From positions 1,178,001-1,242,000 of the forward strand of contig NC_064036.1 in NCBI RefSeq assembly GCF_932526225.1: a stretch of 64,000 bases of DNA, written 5' to 3'. The position numbers and the translations under genes were made by a program. Source of the stretch: Nematostella vectensis. Taxonomy: Eukaryota > Cnidaria > Anthozoa > Actiniaria > Edwardsiidae. A model generated the notes under the pieces. That model was not told where the DNA came from. It searched no databases and was given only the letters and a program-made list of their open reading frames with translations. Positions 1-13,944 of the stretch are shown piece by piece. Position 1 is the stretch's first letter. Each line of letters opens with the position of its first letter.

Positions 1-250
1 TTCTGTTTTTGAAAGTATATTGTAGGAATTTCCTGATACAGAAAGCACTGTAGCCAGCAATTTGCACATATAGATGGTGTCTGGGAAATTCTTTCCTTCA
101 ACACCCAAATGTGATTTTCCCTTACTCTTTGTGTTCTGCAGTGCCATACAGGCTAAAAGCACCTCTTAAGTAAAAGGCATAGTTATAATAAATGGTTGAC
201 CTACATAATAAATAGTTGACCAAATGAAATGGGCAAATGGTTACTCTTAC

Positions 251-3200
251 CAGCAGTACAGATGTGACATGACGAATGTGGAGCCCATGCGATGCCATTC
301 ACACAAGCCCTATGGTTATTCAGTCTTGCTACAGGTGTGCAAGGTACTCTTACATCCAAAATGATTACCTAAAACATTTGTACACAATCAACATATGAAT
401 GATACAGTAGAACGCACATACAAAATGATTACCTAAAACATTTGTACACAATCAACATATGAATGATACAGTAGAACGCACATCCAAAATGATTACCTAA
501 AAGATTTGTACACAATCAACATATGAATGATACAGTAGAACACACATATTGTAGATGGTATAGCAGGGTTTGTACAATTTTTCACAAATCAAATTCAAGG
601 ACTTTTTCAAGGACTTTTTTAAGAAATTCAAGGACAAATTTAACAAAGAATTCATACAGACATTACCCAAGTTTTACCAAAGTTTTTTTTTAATTGTACA
701 TTGAAACATACACAAGCATAATGAATCACTGGCAAGCAATTGTTATTAAACAGTGATTCCAATGTTCTATGTTCGCCTACAGATTTTCAACTATTTGTGA
801 GATTCTCAAACTTCTATTCCTCTTCTTCCTCTTATTTCAAAGCCTTTTGCATTTCCTTAGCACAAATTCACAGTGCATTCGACTGAGTGAGGAGGCTTAC
901 AGAAAGACTATTTCTCCAGCTTTAAGGAACATAAATGTGTGACAGGATTTGATTTCGACTACAATGTAAAGTATGCGTTAGTGTTCATTCAGGGAACACA
1001 GCACTTGGTGAAGTTGTGCATCATTTTAAATAGTGAAGCGAAAGCTTGCAAATCTAACAAACAACACTTATTGTTTAGCAAAATGTGTAACTTTATTTCG
1101 AAGACGGTGATCTGCGTAACATTAAGGCCTCAAAATCAAGTGTTTGTGATAACAAAACAGATCAGTTTTGAAACACAAAAAGAAAAAAATCTAATTGACA
1201 TCCTAAATGGTTCCTGAAATTTGACTTAAAATTATATTTAAAAGCCATTTTATGCTTTTTAGTTCCGGGATACATAAGTACTTAAGAAGCGTTTTAAAGC
1301 TAACTATATCTCAATTCTCTCCAGCTTTGGGTCAGAATCCAGAGAAGTCAGCTTAAAATCAGTCCTAATGTACATTCATCTCTTATGCGGGATTTAACTG
1401 CAGATTTCAGCTATGTTATTTTTAAATAAAAAATTACAGAGGTCACCCTGGCCAACAAAGGCAAAACCATGGTTTGCAAAAATAAGCATTACTTGTGTTT
1501 CTTTTATCATATTTTCAAGGACTTTTAAGGACTGTTGATAAGAACTCAAGCACTTTCCAGACCTTGAATTTCAAATTTTAAAATTCAATTCTTTCACGGT
1601 TTTCAAGGAGTTGTACAAATCCTGTATACAGTACCGGTAGCAAGTATCATAACCTTGACTTGCAAGTGTCGAGTCAGTCGAGATGCATATTATACTCAAG
1701 AGTATTTTGAGAGTATCGACTCACAGAATATTCATAGACTTAATAGGCTTGACACCAGCGATTGGAGGTTATGAAACTTGCTACCGTTACGGTAAGTCTA
1801 TAAATATTCAGTGAGTCGATACTCTTAAAAATACTCTCAAGTAGAATATGCATCTCAACTTGACACTCGCGAGTGGAGGTTATAATACTTGCTACCAGTA
1901 CTGTAGGTGTTATATATAGGATATACAGTAGGTTTTTGATATCTAATAGGATATAGGTTTGATATCTAATAGGATTGGTATCAAATGTTCCAATACATCT
2001 TACTGAATCTTCATCAGTGAACAGCTCCCATCACAATCAAGTAGAAAATACTATATGTACAAATATTCACACATAGATCAGTTCTCTTCAGCCAAGCTAC
2101 TGTAGCTTAAGTAGAATTTCACTTGCTGATGTAAACCAGTCCAAAACTTTCAACAGGTTAAGCAATTCAATTGTCTTTTAGGGAGCCCCTGTACATCGAA
2201 ACGAAGTAAAATACAAATAGCTTAGAAAAATGAGTGTACCTCCATGGCGTCTAATGAGAAAGTAGCCAAGTAGTTTGGGTCCTGCTTGTTCCAGGAGAGT
2301 CTTAGCAGTGGACTGTGTTGGGGGTCTTCATAGATTATAGTAGAATGCTCCAGATGTCTAAGAGAGTAAAATATATAACTCTACAAATAAAGATCCTGGT
2401 AATTATGACACTCTTCTGTATGAAAAAGCTCATCATTTCTTCCTTGAAATCTGAACTTTTTGAAACTCTAAATGAGAAACGAACTAACTACTTTAGCTCA
2501 ATCTTGATATTATGTATGTTTTATTTTTTGCCAATCGCTTCAAGATTAAAGCTATAAACTCTTTAGTATATACCAAGTTTCTACATAGCCCACCTTAAGT
2601 CAAACATTCTGACAGAGCCATCAGCACCAACTGAGGCAAACATGTCTCTACCCCCACCAGCTCTGCTAAATGCAATGTCATATACCTGACACACAAAAGC
2701 AACATGGTCAGGTCAAAGAAAATGATACGCAATGTACATAAAGTATCATGCTTTAGTTGAGACTCAGAATCTAAAGAATCTTGTAAACAAGGGCTATGTA
2801 CTGTACAAAATTCATAATATAATTGGCAGCTGCCATTAGTGTCTATGAAACCTGAACCTCTTTGTCATGAGTCATGAGCTTAATGTATACACACCTTTTT
2901 CTAGTGAGCTATGAGCTGATACACACCTCTTTATTGTGAGCTATGAGCTGATATGTACACCTCTTTAGTGTGAGCTATGATATGTACACCTCTTTATTGT
3001 GAGCCACTGTACGAGCTGATACACACCTCTTTATTGTGAGCTATGAGCTGATATGTACACCTCTTTAGTGTGAGCTATGATATGTACACCTCTTTATTGT
3101 GAGCTACAAGCTGATACACACCTCTTAATTGTGAGCTATGAGCTGATATGTACACCTCTTCATTGTGAGCTATGAGCTGATACACACCTCTTTATTGTGA

Positions 3201-5830
3201 GCTATGAACTGATACACACCTCTTTGTCATGAGCTATGAGCTGGGTCTTGACATGTCCAGAAACCATGTTTACTCGTCCTAGCACTTGTCCAGTCTAACA
3301 AAAAATAGTTTTCATGAAAAGATCGCAGTGCAATGTAAAGCACTGTGATTATACAGCGGGGTCTTTTAATGATATTTTTTAGTCACATTTACTTTTGGAT
3401 AACTTAAACACCTTGCTAATTCTAAATGTTTTTATATCCCTTAAGGGTTTGAGTCAGCTGCATTTCACTTCTTACCTCAAGTCCCCAGATGGTGCAGGTT
3501 GTATCAATGCTTGATGTCCCAAGGAGGTTCGGGTCCACTTCATTCCAGTCAAATGATGTTAATGGCGCACAGAAGTCAGAATTTTTGTTCTCCAGTAATG
3601 AAAGACACAACAAGAAGTAATATTAACTACCAGTTACTTTTTTCTTTTCTTATAACCGATATGAATCCTAGATAGAAAGCATAGAGACTGAGAAAGCCAT
3701 AGCTATTTAAGATTTGGTAGATAATAATTATCCATTTAAATTAGATAATCTAAAAAAATATATGCAGTAATCTGAAATTGATGATATTTTTTAAAAATGT
3801 TCCAAAGAGGCTCCTTTGTTTTCAGTTAAACACAGTGTCAGCATTTTGTATTAATTCCATGTGGATATGGAGGAAAGTGATTTAATATTTGGCTTAACAA
3901 TTATCATATAATGTAGTACAAAAAACTAAGATTCTGATGGAAGGCAAATAATGTTATCTATAAAAGAAAACCTTTTTCATATACTTACATTGTTTAAAAG
4001 ACATTCAAGTCTGACATCTGAATCCCCAACTCTCCACACTCGCAAATAATCTCCTGATGTTGCTACTAAGTCCGGGTATGAATTCTACAAAGCACAATCA
4101 AAAAAGAAAACTGTCATATCTCCATAGTCATTCTAAAACTTTTTTTTACCTTGATTGCAATTTGATATAGTCCTCCTAGGGCCACTGTACCCTGACCATT
4201 TTATTAAAGGAAAATATACATAATTCCTAGTTTCCATAGGGTCATCCTTCCACATTAAAGACTCACTGTACAACAACCTACCTTAAATTTTAACACGAAA
4301 AAAGAACCCCCCCTGCATACCTGGCACATATACTGGCATACCCTTCCTAATTCATGTAAACGTGACAGGGTTTCTTGTGTTGCCAAACAAATGAGAAGGA
4401 TATATGTGTCAGCGTTGATAAATCTTATGAATTTTTTTCTGGTTGATCAAAATCAGTTTTTTAATGCCCTAGTGACATCTCCATGCACAAACTCCTTTTA
4501 CCTCACACAAATATATATACAACTATTTCAAATAAGGTTGCACTGGAGAACCCATGTGTGGTAACCCGCGGTGGTTCATGGCTAGCATATAAACGGCTGA
4601 ATCTTGTATCTGAAAGCTATGTGAATGTAAACAAGAATTCTATAGCTTTTGTAACTTGGATTTGTATTTTTTTATGCTTATTTGTTTATATACTTGCATA
4701 AGGAAAACGCTGTCGTTTTGGGGGTCTGGTACCAAGGAAACTTCACTTCTTGTCAAGACGGTCCCAGTAACTGTTTTTCTCTTCTGGTTACAAGTCATAA
4801 AGTTTACGAAGCCCCTAGGGTACGCTTACCTTAAAAAGTACAAAAATCATGAAGATTTTCCAAATAAGAAATATATTAGTTTCCTTATATGGAAGCGACC
4901 GCGTTTGGCAAAAACTAAATCAATTTTTATGATATGATACCAATGAAGCACTGTGGGTTATGATATACAGATTCTCTGAGTACAACCTTATTTGAAATAG
5001 GTGTATCACTTGTTCTTTCTCCCAGATAATGCTATTTCTATTGTCAAATCATAAATGGTCTAAACTGGGAGTTATTTCCTTGTTTAAATCATGCTTGTTA
5101 GTTAGCAGACATTTTTTTGAAAAAAAGAGTCTACTTTATAATAAAGAAACTGACCTTTTTCACCAGCTACTTCACAAGGAAAAAAAATCCACGTTTTTGG
5201 TGTTTGACTGCCAAGGTCAGCCAGAAACCACAACAAATGTATTATTCATTTATAACACATGATTCCTTTTTTAATTATAGTGCTTAGCAATCGTGTAGTT
5301 TTTAATAGAGTCTCTAGATTAACGGACTCTTACGTTATCTGGTATCCATATAATTTTCGTAGTTGGGTATGGGTGGTCAAATGTTGATCTCACGGTGAAT
5401 TCGCCAGTTTCTTCGTCTAGCATAACAATCTGCACCTGGAACGATTTTGAAATGCTAATAAAACACCTACAAGAAAAATAGATACCCCTGAATAAAGAAA
5501 GTATAAAAACCAAAAGGCCGTCAAAGAATTTAGCTTGTCATATTTTGCCGCGCAAACTAAGGTGACAAATCTTTTTATACTGCAAACTGTAAAAGATGTT
5601 ATATACTGAAGGTCAAAACAACAGGTTATATAGAAAGACGGCTAAAATTTAGCCCTACTTACTTTATTATTGTATTCTTCCACGAAACTGCCAAGAGCCA
5701 AACGAAATCGCTTGTCTGTTCGAACGCTCCAGTTCATGCCATAGATCGTCCACGGCGCCTCGTATTTATAAATCTCTTTTCTTTTTCCTGATGGCGGTTG
5801 TGGCTGGCTTACGGGAGCAAGCATTGCCAT
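251..5830 (-). CDS. DCAF7: DCAF7/WDR68 WD40-repeat scaffold (3' end off window)
   Basis: Eight exons on the minus strand: 5663-5830, 5334-5435, 3989-4084, 3476-3589, 3220-3294, 2594-2685, 2240-2357, 251-368; phases close at each junction. About 235 residues are covered. The start MAMLAPVS leads into [20 protein letters not shown], near identical to vertebrate DCAF7, followed by [37 protein letters not shown] and [20 protein letters not shown] blocks of the WD40 propeller. The last part (equivalent to DDHQALIWDI onward) lies left of base 1. The family is a substrate adaptor for DDB1-CUL4 ligases and a scaffold for DYRK/HIPK kinases, in nucleus and cytoplasm (family knowledge). Tandem repeats overlap the donor of exon 5 and the acceptor of exon 8. 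Intron 7 holds an inverted repeat and intron 2 a TIR element. Identification is secure. Confidence 0.96.
353..544. repeat. 3 x 64-bp tandem repeat over the DCAF7 exon 8 acceptor
   Basis: Copies start at 353, 417 and 481 and are nearly identical. The first includes the first 16 nt of exon 8 (353-368) and its TTTTAG acceptor; the other two duplicate that exon edge and its upstream intron, placing decoy acceptors before 432 and 496. The unit length is not a multiple of three, so the decoys would shift frame. Confidence 0.95.
1627..1905. repeat. Inverted-repeat (foldback) element in DCAF7 intron 7
   Basis: The ends are inverted copies (tacagtaccggtagcaagta against tacttgctaccagtactgta). A second pair of inner arms at about 1678-1721 and 1812-1855 also matches inverted with few changes. 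The whole 279 bp can fold back. No ORF. Probably a MITE; family not recognised. Confidence 0.75.
2850..3244. repeat. Minisatellite derived from the DCAF7 exon 5/intron 5 junction
   Basis: Roughly eleven imperfect units of about 30-35 bp. Read on the minus strand each is ctcatagctca-(c)aataaagag-gtgtgtatcag. This matches the end of exon 5 (3220-3240, coding LIAHDKE) plus the first intron bases, so most units repeat the AAAGAG|GTGTGT donor. Reading past the true donor meets an in-frame TAG within seven codons. Confidence 0.9.
4521..5002. mobile_element. Non-autonomous TIR element in DCAF7 intron 2
   Basis: Imperfect inverted ends: ctatttcaaataaggttg at 4523 and caaccttatttgaaatag ending at 5000. 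The interior (about 4694-4920) is homologous, inverted, to 6786-7046, showing a dispersed family. The open frames in it (4483-4937, 5029-5262) look incidental; no transposase motif seen. Confidence 0.7.
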
Positions 5831-5943
5831 GGTGTAGCATGAACTACCCAATTTTTTTTAGCCAAGCGTCTTTTACAAAATATAAAGAAACAGTCTTCTA
5901 TGCTGAATGTAAACACAGAGTTTGAAGTTGAATAGAAAACAAA

Positions 5944-6048
5944 ATGGCTGACAAAGCTGGACTCGGCCTCGTTTTCATGGAAATCCACCGAGAGGGACTG
6001 GACTTAAACAGGAAACCCGAACTAATATCAGTTGGTGCTTATAAATAG
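5944..6048 (+). CDS. Short divergent ORF, 34 aa, uncertain
   Basis: An ATG in good context (aacaaaATGGC) 113 bp from the DCAF7 start and on the opposite strand opens MADKAGLGLVFMEIHREG and ends at TAG 6046-6048. It could be the start of a divergently transcribed gene, an upstream ORF, or chance. No downstream exon could be joined to it and no family is recognised. Confidence 0.2.
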   Translation: MADKAGLGLVFMEIHREGLDLNRKPELISVGAYK

Positions 6049-6785
6049 GGTGGTATGGTTTTTGACGTTTTTGTCCTAGACAGGATATTGACGTCTAAAG
6101 CTATTTATGCTAAACCGGGTATATGTTTGAAGCTTCTCTGTCATGATCAGGGTTAGGATTTTATAATTTTGTTTCAAATGAATTGTAGAAATAGAATGTC
6201 GTCAAGTCTTCTTTATCACGAGATCCGGGGTTTAAAGACTATCCAAGTTTCCCCACAGCTGAGCCGCAAAGAGAGAAAACTGCCATTTGTGCAACAACAA
6301 GAGGACCTTCTCAACCGTGTCAACTCTCTTTCACCTTTGTGTGTAGCTATAGGGCGGCCACAGAGTAAATGGGATTAGCCTTCGATTTGATCCTCTGCCC
6401 GGAAAGAAGTGAAAAGAAAAACAAGGGAAGGACAAAGGAGGAAATTGAGAACGTCCCTGAATTTATTCTTGCGCTTTGAGAATGAGAATTTACCATGAGA
6501 AAAAACCATTAGTAGTAAGATACAGGGGGTGCGAACGCACCCCCCCCCCCCCCCCCCCACCACCACCACCACCACCACACACACACATACACACACAACG
6601 GCCAATAAGCTAAATCACTCTGGTATGTCATCAATCCATAAGTCAGACTTTTTTGTAGCCAAATCCGACAATAAACGTCCCTTGGAGATACTGCAAAGGC
6701 ATAAAAATTCCCTTTGTGTTCTTTCGGGGGACGTCAGATTTTTATCAGAAAACTCACCCCCCCCCCCCCCTCAAGAAAAACCCTC

Positions 6786-7046
6786 ATATCAAGAAAAAAT
6801 AGCCAAAACTTGTCGTTTTTCCCAGACGCGGTCACTTCCATATAAGGAAACTAATATAGTCGTTATTTGGAAAATCGGATTCTTGTCTTAAGGCTGCCGT
6901 ACCGCAGGTGCTTCGCAAACTTTATGAATTGTATTCAAAAGAGAAAAACAGTCACTGTGAATATCTTCAGTCAACAGAGAAAGGCTCTGAAAAGAAACTT
7001 TAATTGCACGGTACCAGACCCCTAAAACGACAACGTTTTCTTTATA
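6786..7046. mobile_element. Diverged inverted copy of the 4.7-4.9 kb repeat
   Basis: Blocks such as ccatataaggaaactaatat, gcttcg-aaactttatga and ggtaccagacccctaaaacg match the complement of 4694-4920 in the same order. It is a second member of the element found in DCAF7 intron 2. Confidence 0.7.
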
Positions 7047-8832
7047 TGGGTACAGGCCTGAGATGTGTAAATTTGTACTACTCGACTGATTTCATATTAA
7101 ACACTCGAATAACATTATCCCTTATAAGCTATAGACGCTCAAATTCGCACCATACGAAGTCGATTTGCCGGTTTCGAGTGTTTTGCCAGGCTTTATGAGT
7201 GGCAAATTTTAAGTGACGTCATTAACCGACAAGCGGCTCAGCAAAAACAATAGTAGCGTGGGAACGAGGCTAAGACTTATTATGATTGTGGAGCTTGGCC
7301 TCCTGTTGATTCTCAGCTCGTTAGTCGCAATACAAAGGGGAAAAAATAAATTTAGAACTATTAGATAGACAGACGGGTGACAGTTAACATTCACCTCAAC
7401 TGCGCATGCGTGACTGCTGCGATCGGCGCTTTAACCCGGAGCACCTGCTGATATGTAAGTTTTGTAAGTTATGTAAGTTTTGATGCCAATTTCTGTTGAT
7501 AATTAATGACCATACCTAAGTTTTTTGTAAACGTGAAGGGATGCGTAAAGACGTTTCTATGTTATCTTACGTTTTCCCTGTTGGACAGGAACCATATATA
7601 GTCCTTAGGTTGTTTCTTGTTTATAAGGGCATTTTGTTTTGTAGATAAACTGTTATTTTTTATATCTATTAGGCTAAAGTCATTCATTACTTATGCATCT
7701 CAATGACAACCTAATATCTTGAAACTTCCCAGAAACATTTATCCATTGAAGATGTATTATGTATTGTATCTTACAAAAATACTAATCATAGAGGTGAAAA
7801 CTTGCTAGTCTAATACTCTAGACAAACGTTTTCTCTCATCCTGAAAAGAAAGAGAGCTGTATGACGTCTGCCAAAGTCTCCGGCCAAAGTCTGATCATGA
7901 ATAATGAAACAAAAAAAGTTTTAGTTTTCCGCCTTATTCTTCCTTCAACCCTGGTCTGTTAGATGACAACACTGTTGTGCAGTGAAAACAGGGTAAGATG
8001 TGATTTATATCTGGCAAATCTTTTTCTATTAACTTAAACTGGAGTGTTACCAAAAGATTCTTTCCCACTTAAATATTCTTAAAATTGATTCTTTTTGTTG
8101 TTAAGAAGAAAATGGAATTTTATATAGGCAAAATTGTAAAATTACACCCACAAAATGTGTACCTGCGAGAGTGAGAGATGAGTGCTGATTTCAAGTGTCT
8201 GATTTCAAGTGTCAGATTTGAAAAAATCAAATTGCTTTATACGCAAATTTGTTGGATTTATCATCCAGTGGCTAGCTTTTGCCTAGCAACTGAAATATTG
8301 ATGCTGGCCCTAGGCCTGCGCCTATTTCTACCTGTATCGATACCAAGTGCCACAAATGCCTTATCCGGCGATCTCAGAATATTATTGAAAGAGTCTTTTC
8401 GTTACCCCGATAGTATAGTTACATGTAGATAGTTCAAAGTCAAACAAGCTCAAACCCTTATTAAAAGTTTGCGAACATGTATGAGTTTGGCTCTATCAAG
8501 GACATAATAATATTGAATTGTTTTTTTTCTTACCACAGAGCCAAAAAAAATCATCGTCGCTACTTGGTTATGCCACCACAGCTGAAGCAACTGAGTAATT
8601 TCCTTCATAAGGTTTGGACGATTTCTGTTATTTGAAATCGACATACATATTTGACATATTTTTCAGCGACGACGATATTGTTTTTTAAATTGAAATATTT
8701 CGTGGATTTCAGGGTTCGTAAATGGTTTTTTATTGAATTATATAGTCAAAATCTCCGTGTCAAAACAAGAATTGAAGTGTCTTATACAATAACGATAGCA
8801 TCCAACTAATAACTACATCTCACTCCTAAAAT

Positions 8833-8984
8833 ACAATGCACCAAAAACTGGAATTCGACTCTGACAAATTTTCGTCTTTAATAAGACTTCTTCAGGGCAG
8901 ACTGAAGAAGGTGAATCGTTACAATTGCTTATTTACACCAGAATGGTGGCGCGAGATGGAAAAACATTACAACTGACAAAAACG
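8833..8984 (+). repeat. Solo terminal repeat of a Penelope-like element
   Basis: About 150 bp homologous to both ends of the element at 11911-12858: caccaaaaactggaattcga, then a hairpin CTTCTTCAG-ggcaga-CTGAAGAAG, then acattacaactgacaaaaa. No coding sequence accompanies it, so it is a solo or heavily truncated copy. Confidence 0.75.
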
Positions 8985-9336
8985 CCTGTCTTTCAATGTG
9001 TCGTCCCTAAAATATATATTTCTCTATCAATACAAGATTATAAGAAATTTGTTGTTATCACAACTAAGGTGTACCCTTGAAACATTCACGTTATGCATAA
9101 AAGTTTTTCATCTCTTTCAAAGTTTCATCGCTTCATCCCTTGTCCCCAACAACCCTTTGAGTCTACTCCTTTGTCTTTTTGGGAATGCTGCTTCCCTGAC
9201 CCTCTTTCGAGAATCCAACTAAAAGTTAGAATCCCATGAAACTACCTGATATCACGTGATATGACGTCACACCACAGGATATGCACAAAACGGCAAAAAT
9301 CAATAACTCGCATCTATAGAAACACGAATTAAAACG

Positions 9337-9345
9337 TATAAAAAG
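9337..9345 (+). promoter_or_regulatory. Possible TATA box
   Basis: TATAAAAAG lies 62 bp before the first recognised exon (9407) of the LamG-PAN gene. Transcription from here would start near 9367, but the ATG at 9384 is not in frame with the signal-like exon, so the link is uncertain. Confidence 0.35.
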
Positions 9346-9406
9346 AGACCACAATTAAAATTCTAAACTCCTGTGTTTCTTTCATGACATATCTTTTTCT
9401 TTTCAG

Positions 9407-11650
<2,244 letters not shown>

Positions 11651-11711
11651 AAGCAAATGGGGATGTGGTGCTGAATGGAAAAAATCAAATAGCATTCTGT
11701 TTTCGAACCCT

Positions 11712-11717
11712 AATAAA
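11712..11717 (+). terminator. Polyadenylation signal of the LamG-PAN gene
   Basis: AATAAA 61 nt after the stop codon at 11648-11650. Confidence 0.7.
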
Positions 11718-11910
11718 GTTCTCGCTTAACATTTTACCGGAAAATTAAGATGTTAATGTTACTTTTAGACTCGTAGGGTCTTCAATAATGACTACTGATC
11801 CCCTAAGCAAACTCACGCACCAGTAGTCTATTTTATCCGTAATTTTAAAAATAGAAATCTTACCAAGAGTCCGGTATGTTCTTAGAATTTAAAGGTTATA
11901 TAGGCTTCAA

Positions 11911-12858
11911 TATAATACACCAAAAACTGGAATTCGACTTTAATAAGACTTCTTCAGGGCAGACAGAAAAAGGTGAATTGTTACAAGCTTATTTAAATCA
12001 GAGTAGTGGAGCGAGACGCAAAAACATTACAACTGACAAAAAATCGCACATTCTAAAATGCTATGGACGAAAAGAATTTATATACCTCTACGCGGGTTTC
12101 TACTACAAAAAAAGTCGTCACTATTAAGACCCCGCGGGTTAGATAAACTTAAGCCGATAAGCCCACTGACCTTCCCTTTCCCTAAAGCTGAGCCTGGGAT
12201 TTACACTTATATATAAGTTGTACCCTTACATTACTAAGACCTAAATGATTGTCGCATTGAAAATGTTGGTAGATAAGGTCATCCTTAACTCTTTCACTAA
12301 CCGGTAAACTAGGGTGCTTATTTAACCTACTTTTGTGATTATTAAAACGCTTCCTAAAACTATTGATAGTAGAACCTACGTACTGATTGCTACACTTAGA
12401 GCAAGTAATGAGATAAACAACAAAATCCGAATTACAGTCCAAGTCAAAATTAATTGACATATTTCTTACTGGTAACCGTACTGCGAAACTCCTGCCCTGT
12501 CTCAAGAAAGTTGCACACCCTACATCTTTTACCGCCACACTTACGACAACCTATAACCTAAATACTATCCTCTTTAAGAGAGGAGTGCACCAACATATCC
12601 TTTAAACTCCTAGGTTTACTATAAGCCACAATAGGTACCTTACTAATAGCACCCCTACACCTACTCGAAGATTTTAGAACTGGCTGTAAATTAAGTAGAA
12701 TGTGCCAGGTAAATTAGGTAATGTTTTTGCGTCTCGCGCCACTATTCTTATGTAAATAAGCTTGTAACGAATTACCTTCTTCAGTCTGCCCTGAAGAAGT
12801 CTTATTAAAGACGAAAATTTGGCCGAGTCGGATTCCAGTTTTTGGTGTATTGTATTCA
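11911..12858 (-). mobile_element. Truncated Penelope-like retroelement with inverted terminal repeats
   Basis: Terminal repeats of about 135-145 bp face each other (11911-12044 and, inverted, 12722-12858), both with caccaaaaactggaat and the conserved hairpin around ggcaga. Between them a minus-strand coding remnant gives the linker and GIY-YIG endonuclease of a Penelope-like element; the reverse transcriptase is absent. The element is thus an internal or 5' truncation. A solo terminal repeat of the same family is at 8833-8984. Confidence 0.85.
12182..12640 (-). pseudogene. GIY-YIG endonuclease remnant of the Penelope-like element
   Basis: The intact part (stop at 12182-12184) has FVVYLITCSKCSNQYVGST, FRKRFNNHKSRL and a closing HFQCDNH block, which is the GIY-YIG nuclease module found C-terminal to reverse transcriptase in Penelope-like elements. 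Upstream, another frame gives AYSKPRSLKDMLVHSSLKED, an in-frame TAG, then GCRKCGGKRCRVC, the usual cysteine-rich linker. A frameshift near 12450 separates the two, so the copy is dead. Confidence 0.85.
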
Positions 12859-13884
12859 TTCTTCTGGTTCACGAACACGACTATTTGGGCTTTTTGTATT
12901 TATTAGGCTTCAGTATAGATACAGATGAGGTTTCAATTATAACCGCCACAACTAGCTCATTTGATGATTTCTCTTCAGTCCTCCAGATTCATTTGACTGA
13001 ATCTCACCCAGTGCTCTTTGATTCAAACGATTCAAAGTCTGTCAAGGTACATTTATAAATTCAGCTTTGTTTAAAAAGGAGTGTATCGGGGAAGGATATA
13101 TAAATCCAAGTTTATACTTGCACTTTCCACGATTGTCCTAAACTGGAAAATTATAGAAAGATCTTATTTGAAGCAAATCCACTTTAATGCGTAAAAGAAG
13201 GAAAAACTGGAAAATACAATCATTGACATAATAATCTTATAATCCTGAAACCGTGGCTTAGCACGTCGACCTTGCACAAATAGTGTAGAAACCTTGAGAA
13301 CAATACAAAAAGGGAATCTAGAAATGAAATTAATATTGCAACAGCTGTGTACAGACTTGAAGTCGAAGGTGAAAATGATAAATTTAATCGCCATTCTTTT
13401 CTTTATTCACTAAGCAAGCATCATGCAAGTTTACACAGTACAAATCCACAGCAAAATATACCCTCAAATTCATCGCGCGCTCTTCCTCAACCTGAATATT
13501 TAGTTTAAAATAAGTGAATAAATGAATATACGAATATTCAGATCGTTTTACCGGGGGCGGGTGTAGCACAGACTGTGTGCATTTTTGCGTTATGATTGCG
13601 CTCAGTTTTTGGATAGTTTGGCGCGAAAAACGGACTCTAAAACAGATAACCAAAGCAGTGGCTACCTCAAATTATTTTTTTGGAATGCGCTTTTCAAATT
13701 GCGAGAAACTTTGTAGGCCAGTTAAGGTGGTGACGAAACCTGGGTCAATTCTGTATAGATTCCATTGTTCGCCATTTTCGTTTGGTTACTCAGTTGCACA
13801 GGTATGTCAAGCTGAAAAAATCTGAAGATCAAACCCAGCGTAAGAGAGTTTACTTAGCTGGTAAAAGTCGCGTAAGTGCGTTGA
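12859..13884. other. Intergenic region upstream of the astacin gene
   Basis: AT-rich sequence with several short open frames on both strands, none with recognisable motifs or splice partners. Nothing beyond the promoter element at its right end is supported. Confidence 0.5.
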
Positions 13885-13890
13885 TATAAA
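13885..13890 (+). promoter_or_regulatory. TATA box of the astacin gene
   Basis: TATAAA 60 bp before the start codon at 13945, which allows a TSS about 30 bp downstream and a short 5' UTR. Confidence 0.6.
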
Positions 13891-13944
13891 AAGTTCCTTG
13901 GTCGTGCCAGATTCACTGCTACCTTTGCTAGCGTTATCTCAGCC

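Larger units (their letters stand above)
5831..9336. other. Intergenic/5' region between DCAF7 and the LamG-PAN gene
   Basis: No gene recognised. It holds the DCAF7 5' flank, a short divergent ORF (5944-6048), C-rich tracts and a CAC/CA microsatellite near 6539-6596, a second C tract near 6758-6770, a repeat copy (6786-7046), three consecutive GTAAGT hexamers at 7455, 7464 and 7473, and a Penelope-type terminal repeat (8833-8984). An upstream exon of the LamG-PAN gene may hide here. Confidence 0.6.
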
